Below are positions 17,025 to 24,588 of a stretch of DNA of 34,023 nucleotides, one piece after another. Under the pieces are notes generated by a model, which was not told the origin of the DNA, ran no database searches, and was given only the letters and a program-made list of their open reading frames with translations. This stretch comes from JBCDIQ01 sp039024295 (GTDB taxonomy: Bacteria > Bacteroidota > Bacteroidia > J057), in NCBI GenBank assembly GCA_039024295.1, contig JBCDIQ010000010.1:1-34023 (forward strand), given 5' to 3'. The first letter of the stretch is position 1; each line of letters starts with the position of its first letter. A program made the translations under genes and the position numbers.

Positions 17025-18524
17025 CTAGTCCTCCCTATCCAGCTTTGCAAAAAACTTTGCCGCAGCCTCCTGGTGTTGCTGACGCTTTTCGCTTTTCATG
17101 CGCCGGCCTGTGGCTACCATCATGGACCACCGGGGGTTCTTCGCCAAGCTTTCACTGTGGTCGAAGATGAACTGCCAATAAAGCCCATCCCAGGTTTCAC
17201 ACCAAGGTGCTTTTCCATAATGGCTCATTTTGCGTACATAATTTGAACCACTGAAATAGGGCTTGGTCGTGATGATCCCCCCCGCAGAGTTTTGGCTCAT
17301 GGCGTATACGTTGGGCACCATCACCCAGTCATAGGCGTCGATGAAAAGCTCCATGAACCATTTGTAAATCTCCTTAGGATCGATTCTACAAATAAACATA
17401 AAGCCTCCCAGCACCATCAACCGTTCAATGTGGTGGCAATAGGCATATGTATGAATCCTTCGGATGGTATCATCTATCGGTTCAATACCTGTGGTACCTT
17501 CATATAAGCTCACAGGCATAGGTCGATGGTGTCCCCAGTGGTTGTTGGTGCGCATGCGCACACCTTCTGACTGGTAAGTCACCCGCATATATTCCCGCCA
17601 ACCGATGATTTGACGGATAAATCCTTCTAGAGAAGCCAAAGGCACACCATTCGATTGCCCATATTCAACGGCTGCATTCACAACCTGCATCGGGGTAAGG
17701 AGTCCGATGTTCAACGCAGGTGTCAATACAGAGTGATAAAGGAAGGTATGCTTGGGCACAATGGCATCCTCATACGGACCAAAATTGGCAAATCGTTGTA
17801 CAAGAAAATCATCCAACCAGGTTGAAGCTGCCTCGTGAGAGATTGGGTAAATCAGCCGCTCTGTACTGCCGAGGTGATTGGGAAAATGCGCATGCACGTA
17901 TTGCCGAGCTTCTTCTACGTAGACATTCTCGCTAGGGATGGACAATCCAGGAAGCTCTGCCACCATTTTTTTCGGCAGCTTTTTTCTGTTTTCTTCGTCA
18001 AAGCTCCATTTTCCACCTACAGGTGTCTCTCCATCGTTTTCCACCAAAATTCCCAGCCGTTTACGCTGGTACTGGTAAAAGTCAGCCATGAAATACCGCT
18101 TTTTCCCGCTGAAAAAGGCCTGGTTTTCTTCCTCGGAATTAATGAATCCCGGAGTTGAGTGGACATGGGCATGGATACCATGCTGTTCACACAAACGACT
18201 CAACCGTTTTTCGAGCATAAAATCTACTGGGTCCACATAATCTACCTCACTTACTTCATCCTCCACGAGCTTTTCAAAAACTTTCTCTAGCTGCCCAAAC
18301 TCGGTATAGGCCAGATAAGTAACCGAATGCCCCGTTTCTCGCAAGTGATCCGCAAACCACCGCATAGAAGCCCGGTGGAGCATCAGTTTTTGTCCATGGA
18401 AATTGGCTAGGTAGTGTTTATCGCCAAAAAAGAGGCTATCCTCAATGAGGTAAACAGGTTGATCTTTTCGGATAGCGGGATGGTCGGCGTACAGTTGATG
18501 CGGAAATACGAGGCTGACTTTCAT
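17025..18524 (-). CDS. Deoxyribodipyrimidine photolyase-related protein (FeS-BCP/PhrB-like branch of the photolyase/cryptochrome family)
   Basis: A 499-aa, full-length member of the DPRP group. The N-terminal Rossmann part starts VSLVFPHQLYADHPAI and contains VYLIEDSLFFGDKHYLANFHGQKL (~28-52). The FAD-binding helical half includes YHSVLTPALNIGLLTP (~262-278), GFIRQIIGWREYMR (~305-318), the family's NHWGHHRP and WVMVPNVYAMSQNSAGG. Related enzymes repair (6-4) photoproducts using light and bind an iron-sulfur cluster through four Cys. Here only C363 (AYCHHIE) and C442 (PWCETW) look equivalent: the CxxC-bearing segment expected after RMSHY is replaced by a short GKAPWC. The cluster is therefore probably absent. 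Transcribed downstream of the SDR gene (71-bp gap). Repair function is likely but unproven. Confidence 0.88.
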   Translation of the reverse strand: MKVSLVFPHQLYADHPAIRKDQPVYLIEDSLFFGDKHYLANFHGQKLMLHRASMRWFADHLRETGHSVTYLAYTEFGQLEKVFEKLVEDEVSEVDYVDPVDFMLEKRLSRLCEQHGIHAHVHSTPGFINSEEENQAFFSGKKRYFMADFYQYQRKRLGILVENDGETPVGGKWSFDEENRKKLPKKMVAELPGLSIPSENVYVEEARQYVHAHFPNHLGSTERLIYPISHEAASTWLDDFLVQRFANFGPYEDAIVPKHTFLYHSVLTPALNIGLLTPMQVVNAAVEYGQSNGVPLASLEGFIRQIIGWREYMRVTYQSEGVRMRTNNHWGHHRPMPVSLYEGTTGIEPIDDTIRRIHTYAYCHHIERLMVLGGFMFICRIDPKEIYKWFMELFIDAYDWVMVPNVYAMSQNSAGGIITTKPYFSGSNYVRKMSHYGKAPWCETWDGLYWQFIFDHSESLAKNPRWSMMVATGRRMKSEKRQQHQEAAAKFFAKLDRED

Positions 18525-18595
18525 GAACGAAATGTGTGATGATAAAATTATTCCTCATCAACCCAAATTAATTGGGAAGGTTTATTTGGCCCGTA

Positions 18596-19384
18596 TCAAA
18601 CAAACCGCTCGTAGCTGGAAGGAAACAGCCGTGCAAAAAAGTCAATCATGTAGGCATCCCGTCCAATCAGGACACGGACCTTATTCCGGCGAACACCATT
18701 CACAATATTGGCTGCTGCTGCCTCAGGAGTGGTCTTGGCCATTTTGTCAAAACCCTTGATCCAACGCGCACGGCTTTGGGGGCTAGCAGCAAATTTCCCT
18801 CGCTCTGCAATTTGGGTACGAATGCCTCCCGGGTGCACACAGGTCACCCCAATGGGGGATTCTGCTAGTTCCCTTCGGAGGGCTTCTGTAAAGCCACGGA
18901 CAGCAAATTTGGTGGCATTATAAGCTGCTTGGGTAGGAACCCCTACCAACCCAAATATACTTGAGATGTTCACGATGTGACCTTCCCCCTGTTCCAGTAA
19001 GACAGGCAAAAAAGATTTCGTACCGTATACCACCCCCCAATAATTAATGTTCATGATCCACTCCATGTCTTCATACAGGAGGTTGGTAACTCGACCTGCA
19101 TAGGATACCCCCGCATTATTGATGATCAGGTGAGCAGCTCCATGCTGGGCCACAACCTCACGGGTAAATTCTTCTACGGCTTCTCGATTTGCCACATCCA
19201 CTACATGGGTGGTCACCAAATGATCTGCAGGGGGAAGTGATTTTACGGTCTCTTCGAGGGCTTCCGAGCCGATATCTGCCAAAGCAAGGTGGGCACCTTC
19301 TGTAGCAAGGGCTTGTGCCAAGCACCTGCCAATTCCATTACCAGCACCGGTAATTACGGCTACTTTTCGCGTGAACTGTCTCAT
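18596..19384 (-). CDS. Short-chain dehydrogenase/reductase (SDR)
   Basis: The ATG at 19384 gives 262 aa (MRQFTRKVAVITGAGNGIGR), the standard SDR length. A longer frame starting at 19567 only adds an unrelated 61-residue leader that crosses the divergent promoter region. NAD(P)-binding TGAGNGIG lies at ~13-20, the adenine-site DVAN at ~64, and NNAG at ~91. The catalytic Ser lies in VNISSIFG (~140) and the active-site YxxxK in AAYNATKFAV (~155). IGVTCVHPGGIRT matches classical SDRs of the acetoin/short-chain alcohol type. The substrate cannot be told. It is divergent from the AAA/PD-(D/E)XK gene and upstream of the photolyase on the same strand. Confidence 0.9.
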   Translation of the reverse strand: MRQFTRKVAVITGAGNGIGRCLAQALATEGAHLALADIGSEALEETVKSLPPADHLVTTHVVDVANREAVEEFTREVVAQHGAAHLIINNAGVSYAGRVTNLLYEDMEWIMNINYWGVVYGTKSFLPVLLEQGEGHIVNISSIFGLVGVPTQAAYNATKFAVRGFTEALRRELAESPIGVTCVHPGGIRTQIAERGKFAASPQSRARWIKGFDKMAKTTPEAAAANIVNGVRRNKVRVLIGRDAYMIDFFARLFPSSYERFV

Positions 19385-19459
19385 TGCCCGAAGGTAAGAA
19401 AAATGGAAATGGGATGGTAAAATTGAGCCTGCAGAATCATTCCCTCCTACCTTTTGCCC

Positions 19460-19488
19460 AAAACCTGACAGCTCATCCCTATTCCCTA
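19460..19488 (+). repeat. 29-bp direct repeat, left copy (upstream of the AAA/nuclease gene)
   Basis: Begins AAAACCTGACAGCT and ends CCTATTCCCTA. It matches 21211-21239 at 27 of 29 positions and has internal 7-base periodicity. It lies 19 bases before the ATG of the frameshifted gene. Confidence 0.8.
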
Positions 19489-19507
19489 TTTTTCCTATCT
19501 TTACTTT

Positions 19508-21212
19508 ATGTTGAAACTCCCCTACGGGCGGTCTGATTTTGCTTCCTTGATGCAAGGTGGATATCACTATGTAGACCGGATTTCATACATCAACATCTTT
19601 GAGGAGCTAGGAGGGACCTACCTCGTATTTCTCCGGCCACGTAGGTTTGGCAAGAGTTTATGGATTTCGACATTGGAGCACTACTACGGGTGTCAGTATG
19701 CAGATCAGTTTGAGGCGTTATTTGGGGGGGCTTGCCATTGGAAAAAATCCAACGCCTTTGGCCAGTAGTTATTTGGTGCTAAAGCTGGATTTCAGTGGCA
19801 TTAGTACCGTTTCTCAGGAAAGTACCTACGCCGATTTTGCTACTGTAGTAAAAGCTGGTATGATAAACTTCGCGACAGCCTATCCTTCGGTTGTCTCAGA
19901 AAAGGACTTGTCTCGACTTGGGGCCGAAGATAGCCCGACGAATCTCATGAGGATTTTCTTGGCAATTGTCAGAAAACAACCCCGCAAAGTCTACCTGCTC
20001 ATCGATGAGTATGACCACTTCACCAATGAGTTGGTGAGCTTTGACATCGATCAGTTTCAGGAAATTGTGAGTAAGCAAGGGTGGGTGCGCAAGTTCTACG
20101 AGGTGGTCAAAACAGGTACAGGTCAGGGGTTGATTGATCGGATATTTATGACAGGGGTATCGCCTGTGACTTTGGACAGCCTTACTTCGGGATTCAACAT
20201 CGGCAAAGACCTTACGCGAAACCGCAGGTTTGAAGGGTTCATGGGATTCACCGATGAGGAGGTAGCAGACTTGCTGCAAGCAGCCGGGATATACAGTGAC
20301 GAAACCCACAATTTGATGCGAACCTGGTATAATGGGTATCGCTTCAGTGATGGCAATTCCCAGCGGATGTACAATCCTGACATGGTGCTGTATTTTGCGA
20401 CCGAATACCTGTCTCAGCAGCGGATGCCCACCAATTTGCTCGACACCAACATCGCCTCAGACTACGGCAAGATCAAGCGTATCTTCCGATTGGGAGGGGA
20501 AGGTTCGCGGCATTTTGAGATGCTACAAAAAGTAATGGCTGAGGGGCGTGTTTCTGCTCAGATCGTCCCTCAGTTTAGCTTCGAGCGCGACTTTACCCCA
20601 GAGGATTTTCTTAGCCTGATGTTTTACACCGGCTTGCTGACCATTAAAGAAACGAAGTACCAATGGTCCGTCTTGGGGATTCCTAATATGGTGATCGAAC
20701 AGTTGTATTTTGATTTTTTCCGCGAGTTGATTGAAGATAACCTAAAAAAGTCAAGCCTAGGGATAGACATTCAATCTGCAGTGATCGAATTATCAGATCA
20801 TAACCATCCAGAACCTTTGCTGAAAATAGTTTCAGACACCCTGTACCAACTCTCCAACCGCGACTTCCTGCATTTTAATGAAACGAGCCTGAAGATGGTC
20901 TTCTTGAGCTACCTGCACATGGCTCAGATATACACCCTGCGCTCTGAACACGAAGCAGATCGGGGCTATGTGGACCTGCTTCTCCTTCATCGTCCTCCCA
21001 TTGATACGCCCTATCAGTTTACCTTTGAGTTGAAGTACCTCAACCAGAAAAATGCTGCCCAACTGGAAAAGGCCACCGAAGAAGGGCGTGCACAATTGCA
21101 ACGTTACCTCAACGCCGAAGACCTCCAAACCCAACCCAACCTCCGCGCTTGGCTATTTGTATTCGTAGGAACTGAAATGAAGGTGATTGAAGAAGTTTTT
21201 GCAAATACCTAA
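19508..21212 (+). pseudogene. AAA-ATPase-like / PD-(D/E)XK nuclease family protein, frameshifted in a G7 run
   Basis: Two overlapping frames together encode one typical protein of the AAA-ATPase-like + PDDEXK_9 (old DUF1703) family, about 567 aa if rejoined. The first frame (from ATG 19508) carries LPYGRSDFASLMQGGYHYVD and the Walker A region LRPRRFGKSL (~42-51). It then hits a stop at 19766-19768. The second frame carries the Walker B-like VYLLIDEYDHF (~160), SLTSGFNIGKDLT, the family's WYNGYRF, and the nuclease-like GYVDLLLL (D near 488) and FELKYLNQK (ExK near 508). They join if the run of seven G at 19724-19730 is read as six (…LFGG then LAIGK…). So there is a one-base insertion: mutation, sequencing error or slippage switch. 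The family is multicopy in Bacteroidota, and its role (often guessed as defence or DNA-related) is unproven. 29-bp direct repeats lie on both sides. Confidence 0.85.
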
Positions 21213-21239
21213 AACCTGACAGCTAATACCTATTCCCTA
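21211..21239 (+). repeat. 29-bp direct repeat, right copy (holds both neighbouring stop codons)
   Basis: 27/29 identical to 19460-19488. Its first AA completes the TAA of the AAA/nuclease gene, and its last CTA (21237-21239) is the TAG stop of rlmD on the minus strand. Confidence 0.8.
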
Positions 21240-22667
21240 CCCCTCCTTCCGCTCTAGCCACGCCACATTTTCCACATGCGCAGTCTGGGGAAACATGTCC
21301 ACAGGCTGAATCAATTTCAGGGTATACTGCTCTCGTAGCAGGTCAATATCCCTTGCCTGGGTGGCTGGTTTACAACTAACATAAATGATATGCTTGGGAG
21401 CAATCTCTTTCAGACGTTCTACCACTTTAGGGTCCATTCCTGCCCTAGGTGGATCAGTAATGATTAAGTCAGGACGACCTTCAGAAATGATGAGGGGCTC
21501 CTGCAACAAATTTTTCATGTCCCCTGCATGGAAGCTGAAATGGTCCAGCCTGTTGAGGGCTGTATTGGCTTGCGCATCAATCACCGAAGACTGAACGTAT
21601 TCTATTCCCACGATCTTTTTTGCCAATTCAGACACAAAGATGCCAATGCTGCCCGTTCCGGAGTACAAATCATACACACAGTCGTGCTGTTCCTTACCGG
21701 GGGGAAGGCTTTTTTCCGTAAGCTCTTTTACCACCTCATACAATCGCTCCGCTTGCCGGGTATTGGTCTGAAAAAAAGAAGTGGGGGAAATGCGAAAAGA
21801 CCACTTTCCAAGCTTTTCAGTCAAAAATCCATCTCCCTTCCAGATGTGGTAAGGTAATTCTGAATAACTGCTGTTGAGCTTCGGGTTGTGCAACCAAAGG
21901 AATTGGGTGATCTGGGGAAACTTTGTCTCCAAGTGGGAAAAAATTTGCTCAGCAACCTTGGGCCTGTCATAGGTGAGGATAAGCAGGAGCATGATTTCAC
22001 CGGTAGCTGTAGAAGAACGAAACATCAAGTTCCGAAGCATGCCGGCATGCTCCCGGACGTTGTAAAAGGTAATACCTTTCTCAATGGCAAATCGCTTTAC
22101 CTCGTTTCGAATCTCATTGACAATGGGCAATTGCAGGTGACAGGTTTCCAGGTCAAGAACCTTGTCAAACACACCGGGAACATGGAATCCCAAGGAAGGA
22201 CGGATAAACTCCTCCCCAGAGGCAATTTCTTCTCGGGTCAACCAGGGCTTTTGAGAAAAAGTGAATTCCAGCTTGTTCCGGTAAAAATAAGGGGTTTCGT
22301 TTCCCAGGATTGGCCGAATCTCTTCTGATGCTAATTTGCCAATTCGCTGGAAAGCATCCGTTACATGCTTTTGTTTGTAACGGAGCTGCGCCCCATAGGT
22401 CATCATTTGCCATTTGCACCCACCACAGGTACCAAAATGCTGACAGGCTGGATCTGTACGGTCGGCTGAAGGCTGCTGAATCTGAGAAATTTCTCCAATC
22501 AGCATCTTCTTTTTCTTCCGAAAAACGTGAACATCAGCGATATCTCCAGGAACGCCTCGTTCGACAAACACTACACGACCATCATGACGAAACATCGCCC
22601 TTCCATCACTTACAGCATCTTCAATCGTTGCTGCGGAGACATCAAACGGTTTAATTCTTCGACCCAT
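21237..22667 (-). CDS. rlmD: 23S rRNA (uracil-5-)-methyltransferase RlmD (RumA family)
   Basis: A 476-aa SAM-dependent RNA m5U methyltransferase. The N-terminal TRAM domain (~12-60) contains MFRHDGRVVFVERGVPGD. An iron-sulfur cluster site follows: C75, C81 and C84 in CQHFGTCGGCKW, with a fourth Cys in LETCHLQLP (~172). The SAM-binding motif is VYDLYSGTGSIGIF (~325-338). The catalytic region has IITDPPRAGMDP (~405) and the nucleophile Cys in YVSCKPATQARD (~431). Family members modify U1939 or U747/U1939 of 23S rRNA, or tRNA U54 (TrmA). Bacteroidota enzymes are usually labelled RlmD, but the exact target is not provable here. The ATG at 22667 fits. Stands alone on its strand. Confidence 0.9.
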   Translation of the reverse strand: MGRRIKPFDVSAATIEDAVSDGRAMFRHDGRVVFVERGVPGDIADVHVFRKKKKMLIGEISQIQQPSADRTDPACQHFGTCGGCKWQMMTYGAQLRYKQKHVTDAFQRIGKLASEEIRPILGNETPYFYRNKLEFTFSQKPWLTREEIASGEEFIRPSLGFHVPGVFDKVLDLETCHLQLPIVNEIRNEVKRFAIEKGITFYNVREHAGMLRNLMFRSSTATGEIMLLLILTYDRPKVAEQIFSHLETKFPQITQFLWLHNPKLNSSYSELPYHIWKGDGFLTEKLGKWSFRISPTSFFQTNTRQAERLYEVVKELTEKSLPPGKEQHDCVYDLYSGTGSIGIFVSELAKKIVGIEYVQSSVIDAQANTALNRLDHFSFHAGDMKNLLQEPLIISEGRPDLIITDPPRAGMDPKVVERLKEIAPKHIIYVSCKPATQARDIDLLREQYTLKLIQPVDMFPQTAHVENVAWLERKEG

Positions 22668-22740
22668 TCGGCAAAGATGGGGATTTTTTTACTTTGAGCG
22701 AATAAATAGGTCGCTCCTGTCTACATTAAGATGTATTCCT

Positions 22741-23049
22741 TTAGACCTCGCCGTCAGGCCCCAGATTCACAGCTAGGGGACCCGTATACCCGGTCCGTTC
22801 CTGCCACTGCATGATGAGTTCAAAGGTGTTGTTGGATTTTGCATAATCCATGTAGCCAGTTTCACAGCCTACCCCGATTAATTCATTGAAAATCTGTTTC
22901 TGGTCCTCAGATGGATTACTGGGCATGAAGTCCATCAGCTCATTCACATCATATAATGCAACAAACTGCTCAAACTGGCTGATTTCGTATCTGTGGGCGA
23001 ATTCCTTGTACAGGTCCTCGCGGGGTTGTTCAAACTGTAAAGCACTCAT
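22741..23049 (-). CDS. Small acidic protein, unknown, divergent from the V-ATPase operon
   Basis: The ATG at 23049 gives 102 aa (MSALQFEQPREDLYKEFAHRYE…). An in-frame ATG at 23118 would add 23 residues and leave only 16 bases to the ntpE start, so the shorter form is preferred because the operon needs a promoter there. The protein is acidic and helical, with many Glu, Phe and Tyr residues (SQFEQFVALYDVNELMDFMPSN; QERTGYTGPLAVNLG) and no signal peptide or membrane segment. I do not recognise the family. Being divergent from the V-ATPase operon it might share regulation with it; nothing else supports a link. Confidence 0.65.
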   Translation of the reverse strand: MSALQFEQPREDLYKEFAHRYEISQFEQFVALYDVNELMDFMPSNPSEDQKQIFNELIGVGCETGYMDYAKSNNTFELIMQWQERTGYTGPLAVNLGPDGEV

Positions 23050-23134
23050 AACATCTATAACTGATTTGTAAAAATCATGTTTGGCATTGATGAAAGTCAA
23101 CCCACAATTTCTATGCATTGAGGAGTTTTGGTTT

Positions 23135-23749
23135 ATGCAATCGAAACTACAGGCCTTAACCGAGAAAATTTATCAGGAGGGTGTGCAGCAAGGGGAAGCT
23201 GCCGCCCAACTTATTCGCAAGGAAGCAGAAGAAGCGGCACGCCTCATCATCGAAGAAGCTCAACAGGAGGCAGATCAACTTCGTAGGCAGGCTCAACTTG
23301 AGGCAGAACAGCAAAAAGATGCTGCCCATACTGAACTTCGACTGGCAGCGGACCGTGCCCAGAACCACTGTCGCAAGCGGATTGCCGAATTATTGATTCA
23401 TGAAACCTTGGGACCACCTTTGGAGGATGCGTTTGAGAATACAAAATTCCTCAAAGAAATGATCCAGACCCTCGTGAAGTCATGGGCTGGTTCAGAAGGC
23501 ATCGAGTTGATTTTTCCTGAAGAAGGAAAGGATTCCTTGTACAACTGGGCAGCTCGAACCTACAGAATGAAACTGGGCAAAGGACTGGAAGTCAACGTAA
23601 ATGAGCAGCTCAAATCCAATTTTGCCATCCGCCCCCAAGGGAAAGGATACATGATCCAGTTTGATGCACCTGCTTTTCAGGCATTTTTTGCTGAGCTGTT
23701 GCGTCCTTCCACACGAGATTTACTCTTTGGCACCCCATCCCCTGCATGA
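23135..23749 (+). CDS. ntpE: V-type ATPase subunit E (peripheral stalk)
   Basis: The ATG at 23135 gives 204 aa starting MQSKLQALTEKIYQEGV, the usual N-terminus of prokaryotic subunit E. An upstream ATG at 23081 adds an 18-residue leader and is unlikely. Residues ~5-95 form a long Ala/Glu/Gln-rich coiled coil (EAEEAARLIIEEAQQEADQL). The C-terminal globular part (~100-204) binds the catalytic head. Subunit E is the stator that keeps the A3B3 head from turning with the rotor. First gene of the operon; its stop overlaps the next start by 4 bases (ATGA). Confidence 0.88.
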   Translation: MQSKLQALTEKIYQEGVQQGEAAAQLIRKEAEEAARLIIEEAQQEADQLRRQAQLEAEQQKDAAHTELRLAADRAQNHCRKRIAELLIHETLGPPLEDAFENTKFLKEMIQTLVKSWAGSEGIELIFPEEGKDSLYNWAARTYRMKLGKGLEVNVNEQLKSNFAIRPQGKGYMIQFDAPAFQAFFAELLRPSTRDLLFGTPSPA

Positions 23750-24588
23750 CCTTACTTAAAACTGCACCGGTATACCACTGCCTTGTGGCTGGCCTGCCTA
23801 CGCTGAAGTGGGAGGATGAACAGTTGCCCCTTGGTCAGCAGGAGTTCAAATCCATGCTCCAACAAGAGTTAGCCGCAAATGAATATGAGGTATTCCTTGA
23901 GATTTATTTGCCTTACGACAACCGAAACTTATTAAATCGCTTATTGTACAGCCGTGCGGCTTTCATGACCCTGGGGAATTTAAGCGAACCGGAAATCCTG
24001 GAAGGCATCAAACGGTCCAAATCCCTCCCTGGCTATATGACAGCGTTTCTGGAATTTTATGAGGCCAATAAGGAGAATGATTTACACTGGGAAAATGAAT
24101 TGCTTCGCTTTTTCTATTCTCACCTGAAAAACAGCCCAAGCAAATTGCTACAGTCTTGGACAGCTTTCCAGCAACAGCACCTAAATGTCCTCGCCGCTTG
24201 GAATTGCAGGAAGTTTACTCGGCCTCTTGCAGAGGAGGTAGTGGTACTGGAAGAGGATGATTGGGCGGAAAAGCTTCTGTTGAACCAATCCTCAGATTTC
24301 GGCCTTTCCGGAGAGTTTAGCTGGTTGCCGCGCTTGCTGGAAATTTATCAAATGACCCAGTTGGTTGAAAGGGAATATGCCTTGGATAGCCTGCGCTGGA
24401 ACCAATTGGAAGAATTGGCATTCTTTGAAACGTTTGGCCTGGATGCCTTGATCGTTTACGGACTGAAACTCCAGCTTCTCAGCCGCTGGCAGCAGTTTGA
24501 CCAAACCTACGGCCAGCATTTTCTTCAACGCCTCAGTGAAGAGGTTGCGGTACAAGTTCCAGAACTAACCCCATTTACAGACCCATGA
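23746..24588 (+). CDS. DUF2764 protein, V-ATPase operon (subunit C/AC39-like position)
   Basis: A 280-aa all-helical protein with no signal peptide or catalytic motif. Recognisable stretches are YHCLVAGLPTLKWED at the start, YDNRNLLNRLLY (~64-75), LPGYMTAFLEFY (~100) and a C-terminal ELAFFETFGLDALIVYGLKLQLLSRW. Such DUF2764 proteins occur between E and A in V-ATPase operons of Bacteroidota and Chlamydiae. They are thought to replace subunit C, the rotor-to-membrane connector, but I know of no direct proof. It overlaps both neighbours by 4 bases (ATGA), so it is translationally coupled and expected in the complex. Confidence 0.8.
   Translation: MTLLKTAPVYHCLVAGLPTLKWEDEQLPLGQQEFKSMLQQELAANEYEVFLEIYLPYDNRNLLNRLLYSRAAFMTLGNLSEPEILEGIKRSKSLPGYMTAFLEFYEANKENDLHWENELLRFFYSHLKNSPSKLLQSWTAFQQQHLNVLAAWNCRKFTRPLAEEVVVLEEDDWAEKLLLNQSSDFGLSGEFSWLPRLLEIYQMTQLVEREYALDSLRWNQLEELAFFETFGLDALIVYGLKLQLLSRWQQFDQTYGQHFLQRLSEEVAVQVPELTPFTDP

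Noticed and set aside
18562..18576. CCCAAATTAATTGGG near-palindrome between the SDR and photolyase genes.
   Set aside because: The stem is only 5 bp with no T-run, so neither a terminator nor an operator can be supported.
19385..19567. N-terminal extension of the SDR protein to 19567 on the minus strand.
   Set aside because: The SDR fold starts at the ATG at 19384. The extension runs antisense through the start of the divergent gene and the 29-bp repeat.
19724..19768. Programmed -1 ribosomal frameshift at the G run.
   Set aside because: No slippery heptamer of the usual A/U-rich kind and no clear downstream pseudoknot were seen. Simple length change of the G tract explains the break better.
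21888..22328. 146-residue plus-strand open frame.
   Set aside because: Shadow of rlmD on the opposite strand; composition is not protein-like.
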